Source: Ruminimicrobiellum sp045223915
Lineage (GTDB): Bacteria > Elusimicrobiota > Endomicrobiia > Endomicrobiales > Endomicrobiaceae
DNA: 55,515 bases
Direction of reading: 5' to 3'
NCBI GenBank assembly: GCA_045223915.1
Contig: JBGUZU010000022.1
Coordinates: 1 to 55,515, forward strand
Below, one piece after another: positions 23,842 to 30,632 of the stretch. The translations under genes and the position numbers were made by a program. How positions within the stretch are numbered: position 1 is the stretch's first letter; every line of letters starts with the position of its first letter. The notes beneath the pieces are model-generated. The model did not search any database, was not told the DNA's origin, and saw only the letters and a program-made list of their open reading frames with translations.

Positions 23842-24891
23842 GTGAAAAAAATTTTATCATTAGTATGTATGATGTTTCTTGTCGGAGGAGTTGCTTTTTC
23901 CGAAGAAGTTGTAGATAAAACATTAGCAATAGTTAACGGTGAGCCGTTGATGAGTTCGGAATTTGAAAAGATTTCCGAACCTATGGTTCAACAGTATATG
24001 GCAATGACACCGGTAACGGAACAATCCGATTCAAAAATAAACGAGTTGAAGAATCAAATCTTGGAACAAAGAATAGATCAAATGGTTCTAACTCAAGAAG
24101 CAAAAAAGCAAAAAATAAAAATTGTAAAAAGAGAATTGGATGAAGCAATAAATCAAGTAAAGAAAAGATTTCCTAACGACGAAACTTTTCAAGCTGAATT
24201 AAAAAATGAAGGATTGACTCAGGTTCAATTTGAAAAAAGAATAGAAGAACAATTGATGGTTCAAAAACTTGTTGAAAAAGAAATGAAGAACAATGTTAAA
24301 CCGCCAAGTGAAACGGATGTTAAAAAATTCTATGATAATGTAAGAGCAAAAATGAAAGGTGAAAAACTCGGCCTTTCTAAAGATGATGAAGAAACTGTTG
24401 ATGCAGTTGCAAAATTGTTGAAAAGAATGTCTTCGGAACAAGTAAGATTAAACCAAATTTATATTAAGTGCGATAAAAATGCAACTCCTCAAGAAAGAAA
24501 GGCTGCCGAAGGCAGAGTTGCAAGTGTTAAAAAAGAGTTGGCTTCCGGTGCAAGTTTTTCAGCAACATCCGAAAAATATTCGGAAGATTCTTTACTTAAA
24601 CAAAGAAAAGGTGATATGGGTTTTGTAGTAAAAGGTGATTTGGATAAAAGATTGGAAGAAAAAGCTTTCAGTATGACTGTAGGCCAATATACAAAAGAAC
24701 CTGTGCAAACAGATTCCGGATATCATTTTATAAGAGTAACCGAAAGCAGAGCAAGCCAGTCTTTTACATTTGAAGATGTTAGAAATGATTTGGCAGAAGT
24801 TTTATACAGACAAAACGGTAAAAAACTTTACGATAAATGGGTTGAAGGTTTAAAAACAAAAGCAAATATAAAAATTAACCAAGTTTGGTAA
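23842..24891 (+). CDS. SurA-like periplasmic chaperone / parvulin
   Basis: A 349-residue protein with a GTG start preceded by GGGGG at 23829-23833 (8-nt spacing). Signal peptide residues 1-~20 (cleavage near AFS-EE), SurA N-terminal helical domain with LAIVNGEPLMSSEF (~25-180), then one parvulin domain (~200-305) with LNQIYIKC, RKGDMGF and SGYHFIRV. E. coli SurA has two parvulin domains; here there is one, as in many other phyla. It is placed 25 nt after the PrsA-like gene and 3 nt before pdxA, echoing the surA-pdxA linkage of enterobacteria. It likely escorts beta-barrel proteins such as the OMPs further along. Confidence 0.88.
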   Translation: MKKILSLVCMMFLVGGVAFSEEVVDKTLAIVNGEPLMSSEFEKISEPMVQQYMAMTPVTEQSDSKINELKNQILEQRIDQMVLTQEAKKQKIKIVKRELDEAINQVKKRFPNDETFQAELKNEGLTQVQFEKRIEEQLMVQKLVEKEMKNNVKPPSETDVKKFYDNVRAKMKGEKLGLSKDDEETVDAVAKLLKRMSSEQVRLNQIYIKCDKNATPQERKAAEGRVASVKKELASGASFSATSEKYSEDSLLKQRKGDMGFVVKGDLDKRLEEKAFSMTVGQYTKEPVQTDSGYHFIRVTESRASQSFTFEDVRNDLAEVLYRQNGKKLYDKWVEGLKTKANIKINQVW

Positions 24892-24894
24892 TAG

Positions 24895-25824
24895 ATGTTA
24901 AAACCGAAAGTAGCAATAACAATAGGTGACCCGGCAGGTATAGGTCCGGAAATAGTTTTAAGGGCTGTAAATTCTTTGAAAGTTCAAAGGGTTTGCAGCC
25001 CTATTGTTGTCGGTGACAAAAATGTAATATCAAAATATTTCGATATAAACAAAAAATCAAAAAAAGCAGATTTTGTTTTTTCTTCAAACTATTCCGAAAA
25101 ATTTGTTTTGGGAAAACCTTCAAAAATATCGGGGCTTATTGCTTGTGATGCCATAAGACAAGCCGTAAAAATGTGTATGAACGGACAAGCAAAAGCTATG
25201 GTCACTGCTCCCGTATCCAAAGAATCGTTTAAATATGCCGGACTAAAATATTCAGGACATACGGAATTTTTAGCTGCACTTACAAAAACAAAAAATTATT
25301 GCATGATGATGATTTGTGATAACATAAATTCCGTTATGGTAACAAGACATTTGCCGACATCAAAAGTTTCGTCTGTTTTAAATAAAAAAGATATTGTTTT
25401 AACAACCGCACTTTCGGCGGATTTTGTTAAATCTTTTTTAAAGAGAAAACCTGAAATTTTGGTATGTGCATTAAATCCTCATGCCGGAGATAACGGAATT
25501 TTAGGCGACGATGAAAAGAAAACAATCATTCCTGCAATAAATACTTTAAAGAAAAAAGGGTACAATATTTGCGGACTTTATCCTGTAGATGTTGCATGGG
25601 CAAAGTTCTTAAAATATAAGTATGATTTGATTGTCGGAATGTATCATGATCAAATAATGTTACCTTTAAAAATATTAAATCCAAAAAAAATAGTAAATGT
25701 TACCGCGGGACTTCCTTTTGTAAGAACTTCACCCGGACACGGAACGGCATTTGATATTGCAGGTAAAAATGTTGCCGATCCTTCATCCATGGAAGAAGCA
25801 ATCCTTTGTGCCGCAAATAAGTAG
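24895..25824 (+). CDS. pdxA: 4-hydroxythreonine-4-phosphate dehydrogenase
   Basis: A 309-residue NAD-dependent enzyme of the DXP-dependent pyridoxal 5'-phosphate pathway. It oxidises 4-phosphohydroxy-L-threonine to a ketone that decarboxylates before ring closure by PdxJ. Visible signatures are GDPAGIGPEI at residues 11-20, GHTEFLA at 121-127, NPHAGD at 194-199 and YHDQ at 250-253. H151, H196 and H251 have the same spacing (45 and 55 residues) as the three metal-binding His of E. coli PdxA. The start is 3 nt after the SurA-like stop, so translation is coupled. Slightly shorter than the usual ~330 residues, but all core motifs are present. Confidence 0.95.
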   Translation: MLKPKVAITIGDPAGIGPEIVLRAVNSLKVQRVCSPIVVGDKNVISKYFDINKKSKKADFVFSSNYSEKFVLGKPSKISGLIACDAIRQAVKMCMNGQAKAMVTAPVSKESFKYAGLKYSGHTEFLAALTKTKNYCMMMICDNINSVMVTRHLPTSKVSSVLNKKDIVLTTALSADFVKSFLKRKPEILVCALNPHAGDNGILGDDEKKTIIPAINTLKKKGYNICGLYPVDVAWAKFLKYKYDLIVGMYHDQIMLPLKILNPKKIVNVTAGLPFVRTSPGHGTAFDIAGKNVADPSSMEEAILCAANK

Positions 25825-25860
25825 CAATTATTAAAAATTTACTTTGTGAATTTTTACTCG

Positions 25861-25900
25861 CTTCCAACCTTCCAATCCTCCAATCTTCTAATCTTCTGCT
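25861..25900. repeat. Degenerate 8-nt tandem array (CTTCCAAT-type)
   Basis: Five consecutive octamers: cttccaac, cttccaat, cctccaat, cttctaat, cttctgct. Related arrays occur at 30575, 40557 and 45863. This one lies between pdxA and the infC promoter. Confidence 0.75.
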
Positions 25901-25907
25901 TTTGCTG

Positions 25908-25936
25908 TTGACTTTTTAAAATAATTTAATTATAAT
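25908..25936 (+). promoter_or_regulatory. Promoter of the infC operon
   Basis: TTGACT at 25908-25913, a 17-nt spacer and TATAAT at 25931-25936 form a near-consensus sigma-70-type promoter. It predicts a start near 25943 and a leader of about 165 nt before infC. Confidence 0.85.
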
Positions 25937-25942
25937 AATCAA

Positions 25943-26098
25943 ACTAAATTGGTAAAGAAGTCGTCCCGACTCACCTTCACCTTATTTTTAGGGAAAAGGT
26001 TTTAGAAGTTTAGAATTATATTCTTTATATACAGGGACGGGTATCTTTATCCGTTCTATTTTTTTTATTTTTGCAGGTGAAAGTCCTGCGAGGGGGAT
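25943..26098 (+). promoter_or_regulatory. Structured infC leader with attenuator-like hairpin (candidate L20 leader)
   Basis: The leader holds a small hairpin at 25959-25971 (AGTCG/CGACT). A terminator-like hairpin at 26037-26054 (ACGGGTA-TCTT-TATCCGT) is followed by a T-rich run to 26072. A 5-bp hairpin at 26073-26089 (GCAGG/CCTGC) sits directly before the AGGGGG ribosome-binding site. CGTCCC at 25962-25967 is complementary to GGGACG at 26034-26039, which would disrupt the terminator arm. In Bacillus and E. coli the infC-rpmI-rplT leader is the target of L20 autoregulation, and in Bacillus this works by attenuation; the same is likely here. Confidence 0.6.
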
Positions 26099-26107
26099 TG
26101 TATAGAT

Positions 26108-26635
26108 ATTCGAAGATATCGTACTAATCAGTACATAAGAGTACCGGAAGTAAGACTTATTGATGAGAAAGGTGAACAAGTAGGTGTAGTACCAATAGCG
26201 GTTGCTTTACAAAAAGCAAGAGATGCAGGGCAGGATTTAATAGAAATTGCTCCGCAAGCTAAACCGCCTGTATGTAAAATTATAGATTTTTCAAAGTTTC
26301 GTTATGAAATGGCGAAAAAAGAAAAAGAGTCTAAAAAGAAACAGAAAAATATGCAGTTGAAAGAAGTCAGACTCAGAACAAGAATTGCCGAAAACGATTT
26401 TAATGTAAAGTTAAAAAAGATAAGAGATTTTCTTGAAGACGGAGATAAAGTTCAAATAACCGTTATGTTTTCGGGAAGAGAAATGCAGCATAAAGATTTA
26501 GGTCTTGCCGTATTGGAAAAAGTTCAAACGGCAGTTGAAGATATAGCAGTAGTTGAAGGAAAATTGTCTTCTATGGGAACAAGGTCTTTTGCAACCTTAA
26601 CCCCTAAAAAGAAAGATTCTAAAATTAAAAAATAA
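26108..26635 (+). CDS. infC: Translation initiation factor IF-3 (AUU or AUA start)
   Basis: A 175-residue protein. The conserved IF3 N domain (RTNQYIRVPEVRLIDEKGEQ...) is encoded upstream of the first ATG at 26309. Between the in-frame TGA at 26078-26080 and this region there is no ATG, GTG or TTG. Candidates are ATT at 26108 (11 nt after AGGGGG at 26091-26096) and ATA at 26102 (5 nt after it). I list ATT because E. coli infC uses it; ATA adds two residues. Rare start codons let IF3 repress its own translation because IF3 rejects them. N domain ~1-75, basic linker, C domain ~85-165 with FLEDGDKVQ and MFSGREMQH. Followed by rpmI and rplT. Confidence 0.93.
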   Translation: MRRYRTNQYIRVPEVRLIDEKGEQVGVVPIAVALQKARDAGQDLIEIAPQAKPPVCKIIDFSKFRYEMAKKEKESKKKQKNMQLKEVRLRTRIAENDFNVKLKKIRDFLEDGDKVQITVMFSGREMQHKDLGLAVLEKVQTAVEDIAVVEGKLSSMGTRSFATLTPKKKDSKIKK

Positions 26636-26656
26636 AATATTGGAGGAATGCTAATT

Positions 26657-26857
26657 ATGCCTAAAATGAAAACTCACACCGGCGCAAAGAAAAGATTCAG
26701 AGCTACCGGAACAGGTAAATTGAAGTATAAAAAATCAGGTAACAGACATTTACTTACCGGAAATCCCGGCGGAACAACAAGAAAATTGAGAAAATCTCAA
26801 ATAGTAGATGGTACTGATATGAAAAGAATGGCAAAGTTTATGCCTTACGCAAAGTAG
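26657..26857 (+). CDS. rpmI: 50S ribosomal protein L35
   Basis: A 66-residue basic protein starting MPKMKTHTGAKKRF. An ATG at 26648 is in frame but touches the GGAGGA box at 26642-26647, so the ATG at 26657 (9-nt spacing) is the real start. It ends MPYAK as is usual for L35. Second gene of the infC-rpmI-rplT operon. Confidence 0.97.
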   Translation: MPKMKTHTGAKKRFRATGTGKLKYKKSGNRHLLTGNPGGTTRKLRKSQIVDGTDMKRMAKFMPYAK

Positions 26858-26892
26858 TTTTTTTGTTTTAAGAAAATTAAGGAGAAAAGATA

Positions 26893-27240
26893 ATGAGAGT
26901 AAAAAACGTTGTTCAAACAAGACAAAGAAAGAAAAAAGTCTTTAGACTTTCTAAAGGTTACTATTCAGATAAAAACAATCGTTGGAGAATGACTATCCAA
27001 CAAGTTGAAAAATCTTTAGTATATGCATATAACGACAGAAAAGACAGGAAAGGAACATTCAGAAGAATGTGGATAGTAAGATTGAATGCTGCAGTAAGAG
27101 AAGAAGGTTTATCTTACAACAGATTTATTTCCGGTCTTAAAAAAGCAAACGTTATTTTGGATAGAAAAATGCTTGCGGAAATTGCAGTTACAGATAATGC
27201 AGCATTTAAACAATTGGTAGAAATAGCAAAAGCTGCATAA
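26893..27240 (+). CDS. rplT: 50S ribosomal protein L20
   Basis: A 115-residue basic protein with the L20 pattern: Arg/Lys-rich extended N terminus (residues 1-30, including RQRKKKVFRLSKGY) followed by the globular domain with RRMWIVRLNAAVR and SYNRFISGL. An AAGGAG box precedes the ATG. L20 is an early-assembly protein that binds 23S rRNA, and in several bacteria it represses its own operon through the leader described at 25943-26098. Confidence 0.97.
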   Translation: MRVKNVVQTRQRKKKVFRLSKGYYSDKNNRWRMTIQQVEKSLVYAYNDRKDRKGTFRRMWIVRLNAAVREEGLSYNRFISGLKKANVILDRKMLAEIAVTDNAAFKQLVEIAKAA

Positions 27241-27246
27241 TAGCGG

Positions 27247-28566
27247 ATGAACGGATCACCTGTTAAAACTATAATTTTATTTTTTATAGCTTTAATACTT
27301 TTGGGAACAGCATTGTTGTGCCTACCTTTTGCAAGGCAAGATAGTGCTGCTTTCTCGGTGTTGGCATGTTTGTTTACCGCTACATCGGCGGTTTGTGTAA
27401 CGGGTTTAACGGTTGTAGATATAGGAACTTACTTTACTCAATTCGGGCAAATAATAATACTTTTATTATTACAAATCGGCGGTCTTGGGTACATGTTAGT
27501 TTCAACAGGATTGGGTCTTTTAATAGGTAAAATGGCTTTAAAAGACAGAAAAATAATGCAGGAACTTTTTGATATAAGTTCTTTCAGTGAGCTCTTTAAA
27601 TTATTAAAAAAAGCAGTATTTATTGTGCTTAATATAGAGTTGTTGGGTGCTATAGTTCTTACTTTCGGTTTCATGAAAGATTTCCCTTTGGGAAAAGCAA
27701 TATATTGTGGAATATTTCATTCCGTATCCGCTTTTTGTAATGCGGGTTTCAGCCCTTTCGGTAACAGTTTGGAAGGATTTTCAAGTAACCCGACAGTACT
27801 TTATACTGTTGTAGCACTTGTTGTTTTGGGCGGACTCGGATTTTTTGTATTAGTGGATGTAATGGATAAAATCAGAGGCAAAAACATAAAACTTACTTTT
27901 CATTCAAAAGTGATTTTATGGATGACCGCACTTTTAATAGGATTGGGATTTGTTGCTTTTTGTGCAGGCCAGGCTTGTACATTTATAAATCATGATTCTT
28001 CTTGGGGTTGGGTTGTAAACAATTCGATTTTCCAGGCAATAAGTTCAAGAACGGCAGGATTTAACTCTTTGCCGATGTCTACCATGACAACATTTACCGC
28101 ATTTTTCTTAATAATGTTAATGTTTATCGGTGGCGGACCGGGCAGTACTGCCGGAGGTATAAAAATTACCACCTTAACATTGGTCTTTGTATTTATAAGA
28201 AGTGTTATAAAAGGGCAGGATGATTATGTCCTTGCCAAAAAGAGTATGGATTACGATTTGGTAAGAAAAGCTCTTTTGGTATTTATACTTATGATAGTGT
28301 TGGTTGTATTGTTTATTACTTTGATGTTGTTTGTAGAACCGCAACTTGACACATTAAAAGTTATATTTGAAGCGGTATCCGGTTTTTGTACCATAGGATT
28401 GTCGCTTGGTATCACTTCACAACTGTCTGTAACTGGCCGAATATTGTTGATATTGGCTATGTTTGTAGGTAGAATCGGAGCAATAACGATACTTATATAT
28501 TTAATGAACAGAAAACCTGTTGCAAACAATATAAAATATCCTGAAGGCAGAATCCTTATAGGATAA
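27247..28566 (+). CDS. ktrB: KtrB/TrkH-type potassium uptake channel subunit
   Basis: A 439-residue membrane protein with about eight to ten hydrophobic segments, matching the four-fold M1-P-M2 plan of the SKT superfamily. The four selectivity-filter loops can be read: SAVCVTGLTV, SAFCNAGFSP, SSRTAGFNSL and SGFCTIGLSL, each with the conserved Gly. GGGPGSTAGGIKITT in the third repeat is typical of the gating loop region. Length and lack of extra N-terminal helices favour KtrB over TrkH. The RCK partner gene follows 23 nt downstream, giving a complete two-gene uptake system. It begins 6 nt after rplT. Confidence 0.93.
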   Translation: MNGSPVKTIILFFIALILLGTALLCLPFARQDSAAFSVLACLFTATSAVCVTGLTVVDIGTYFTQFGQIIILLLLQIGGLGYMLVSTGLGLLIGKMALKDRKIMQELFDISSFSELFKLLKKAVFIVLNIELLGAIVLTFGFMKDFPLGKAIYCGIFHSVSAFCNAGFSPFGNSLEGFSSNPTVLYTVVALVVLGGLGFFVLVDVMDKIRGKNIKLTFHSKVILWMTALLIGLGFVAFCAGQACTFINHDSSWGWVVNNSIFQAISSRTAGFNSLPMSTMTTFTAFFLIMLMFIGGGPGSTAGGIKITTLTLVFVFIRSVIKGQDDYVLAKKSMDYDLVRKALLVFILMIVLVVLFITLMLFVEPQLDTLKVIFEAVSGFCTIGLSLGITSQLSVTGRILLILAMFVGRIGAITILIYLMNRKPVANNIKYPEGRILIG

Positions 28567-28589
28567 AAACTGTAACAAACGGAGAAATT

Positions 28590-29282
28590 ATGGCAAAAAA
28601 ACAATTTGGAGTGATAGGGTTAGGAACATTCGGTTCAAATGTTGCAAAAGAATTGGCAGCAAGAGAATTCCCTGTACTTGCGATTGACCATAAAGAAGAA
28701 GTAGTTAACAGAATAAGTTCTTTTGTAACACAGGCAATAGTAGCAGATGCAACCGACGATATTGCTTTAAAAGATGCCGGGATTGCAGACTGCGATACGG
28801 TTATAATTTCTATGGGTGAAGATATTGAAACAAGTATTCTTGCAACACTTATAGCAAAAGATTTGGGAGTGCCTAACGTAATTGTAAAATGTACAAGTAT
28901 GTGGCATTCGAAAATTGCAGTAAAAATAGGTGCCGATAAAGTTATTTATCCGGAACTTGAAATGGCAAAAAAACTTGCGGAAAGTATGGCAAGTCCGAAC
29001 ATATTGGAACAGATAGAGTTTTCTAAAGATTATAATCTTGTAGAAATAATTGCTCCGGAACCTTTTTGGAAAAAGACAATAAAAAGTGCAAACATAAGAA
29101 ACAAGTACGGAGTAAATATAATAGCAATAAAAAGGAATGTTCCTTTTGTAAACGATGACGGACAAAGTGATATTAAAGAAGAAACAAATATTGCTCCCGG
29201 TCCGGAAGACGAAATATTGGAAAACGATATTTTGGTGGTTGTAGGAAAAGACGAGCAGTTAAAAAAGTTTAAAAAGTTGTAG
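28590..29282 (+). CDS. ktrA: KtrA/TrkA-type RCK regulatory subunit
   Basis: A 230-residue cytoplasmic protein. Residues 1-130 form the RCK-N Rossmann domain with GLGTFGSNVAKEL and an acidic residue after the second strand (AIDHKEE), as expected for nucleotide binding; residues ~140-230 form RCK-C. It gates the partner KtrB channel in response to ATP/ADP or NAD(H). An ATG with an upstream GGAG box starts it 23 nt after ktrB. Confidence 0.93.
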   Translation: MAKKQFGVIGLGTFGSNVAKELAAREFPVLAIDHKEEVVNRISSFVTQAIVADATDDIALKDAGIADCDTVIISMGEDIETSILATLIAKDLGVPNVIVKCTSMWHSKIAVKIGADKVIYPELEMAKKLAESMASPNILEQIEFSKDYNLVEIIAPEPFWKKTIKSANIRNKYGVNIIAIKRNVPFVNDDGQSDIKEETNIAPGPEDEILENDILVVVGKDEQLKKFKKL

Positions 29283-29289
29283 GTTATAT

Positions 29290-29562
29290 ATGACAGAAGA
29301 AAGTACACAGGAACAATTGTTGGAGTTGGCGAACTTTTATTTTTTGAACAGTAAGTTTGAAGAAGCGGAAATAGAGTTTTATAAAGTGTTGGAAAAAGAT
29401 CCTAAATGTTGGCAGGCATATTGCAGTTTAGGATTGATATATGAAGAAAGACAAGATTTTGTTAAAGCAAAACAGATGTACGATAAAACGCTTGAATTAA
29501 ATAAAGAAAACAAGGTCGCAAAAGAACATATTAGTAAAATTACGGGAATGAACAATGAATAA
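29290..29562 (+). CDS. Small TPR protein
   Basis: A 90-residue protein of two to three tetratricopeptide repeats (LELANFYFLNSKFEEAEIEF; QAYCSLGLIYEERQDFVKAK). No signal peptide or membrane segment, so probably cytoplasmic. It starts 7 nt after ktrA and its end overlaps the pheS start by 8 nt, so it is translated in the same operon. Partner unknown. Confidence 0.8.
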   Translation: MTEESTQEQLLELANFYFLNSKFEEAEIEFYKVLEKDPKCWQAYCSLGLIYEERQDFVKAKQMYDKTLELNKENKVAKEHISKITGMNNE

Positions 29563-30577
29563 TAATATCACTGGAATACTTAATGAAGCATTAAATAAGC
29601 TTCAAGCCGCACAGCTTGCAGATATTGAAAATATCAAAGTTGAATATTTGGGTAAAAAAGGTAAAATTACCGAAATTTTAAAATCTCTTTCTTCGTTATC
29701 GATAGAAGAGAAAAAAGAAGTAGGTTCGCAGGTTAATTTGGCAAAAACACAACTTAACGAAGCGATGGAAGCAAAGAAAAAAGAGATAACAAACAAACTT
29801 TTAGAAGAAAAAATGAAAAATGAAAAGATAGATATATCTACGGCTTTTTCATTTAATTTTCCTAAAGGTCATTATCATATAATAAGTAAAGCAATAGAAG
29901 AAATGAGTGATATATTTGTTTCTTTAGGATTTAATGTTACCGGCGGCAGAGAAATAGAAACCGATTGGTACAATTTTGAAGCATTGAATATTCCTAAAGA
30001 TCATCCAGCAAGAGATACTCAAGATACATTTTATCTTGAAAATTCGGAAAACTTGTTGAGAACACAAACTTCTGCAGCACAAATACATATTATGGAAGAA
30101 TCGAAACCTCCTATAAAAGTTATTGTGCCGGGAAGAGTTTACAGAAACGAAGCAACAGATGCTTCACATTCCGCAATATTTCACCAAATAGAAGGACTTG
30201 TAGTCGGTGAAGATATTACATTTGCACAACTTAAAGGAACATTGCAGTTATTTATAAACAGATTATTTAATCAGGAATTGCCTATACGATTTAGACCTTC
30301 ACATTTCCAGTTTACCGAACCGTCTGCGGAAGTGGATATGAAATGTGTATTCTGCGGCGGTAAAGGTTGCAGAGTTTGTAAAGGCAGCGGTTGGATAGAA
30401 GTGTTGGGATGCGGAATGGTACATCCTAATGTTTTCAGAGCAGTAAAATATGATCCCGAGAAATATACGGGATATGCTTTCGGGTTGGGTGTTGAAAGAT
30501 TTGCAATGCTTAAATACGGAATTGATGATATGAGAGTTTTATACGAAAACGATTTAAGAGTGTTAAGACAGTTTTAG
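29555..30577 (+). CDS. pheS: Phenylalanyl-tRNA synthetase alpha subunit
   Basis: A 340-residue catalytic subunit that charges tRNA-Phe as an alpha2-beta2 tetramer. N-terminal coiled coil (~1-85), then the class II catalytic core with motif 2 around YRNEATDASHSAIFHQIEG and motif 3 at FGLGVERFAMLKYGIDD. A Cys-rich loop (CVFCGGKGCRVCKGSGW) is present as in many bacterial PheS. Normal length. Its stop codon is the first part of an octamer repeat array that separates it from pheT by 55 nt. Confidence 0.97.
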   Translation: MNNNITGILNEALNKLQAAQLADIENIKVEYLGKKGKITEILKSLSSLSIEEKKEVGSQVNLAKTQLNEAMEAKKKEITNKLLEEKMKNEKIDISTAFSFNFPKGHYHIISKAIEEMSDIFVSLGFNVTGGREIETDWYNFEALNIPKDHPARDTQDTFYLENSENLLRTQTSAAQIHIMEESKPPIKVIVPGRVYRNEATDASHSAIFHQIEGLVVGEDITFAQLKGTLQLFINRLFNQELPIRFRPSHFQFTEPSAEVDMKCVFCGGKGCRVCKGSGWIEVLGCGMVHPNVFRAVKYDPEKYTGYAFGLGVERFAMLKYGIDDMRVLYENDLRVLRQF

Positions 30578-30620
30578 AAGATTGGAAGATTTGAAGATTA
30601 GAAGAATAGAAGAAAAGAGG
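30575..30620. repeat. Degenerate 8-nt array between pheS and pheT (GAAGAT-type)
   Basis: Octamers tagaagat, tggaagat, ttgaagat, tagaagaa, tagaagaa begin at the pheS stop codon and run into the pheT ribosome-binding region. This is the reverse-complement orientation of the arrays at 25861, 40557 and 45863. Confidence 0.75.
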
Positions 30621-30632
30621 AAAATATAAAAA

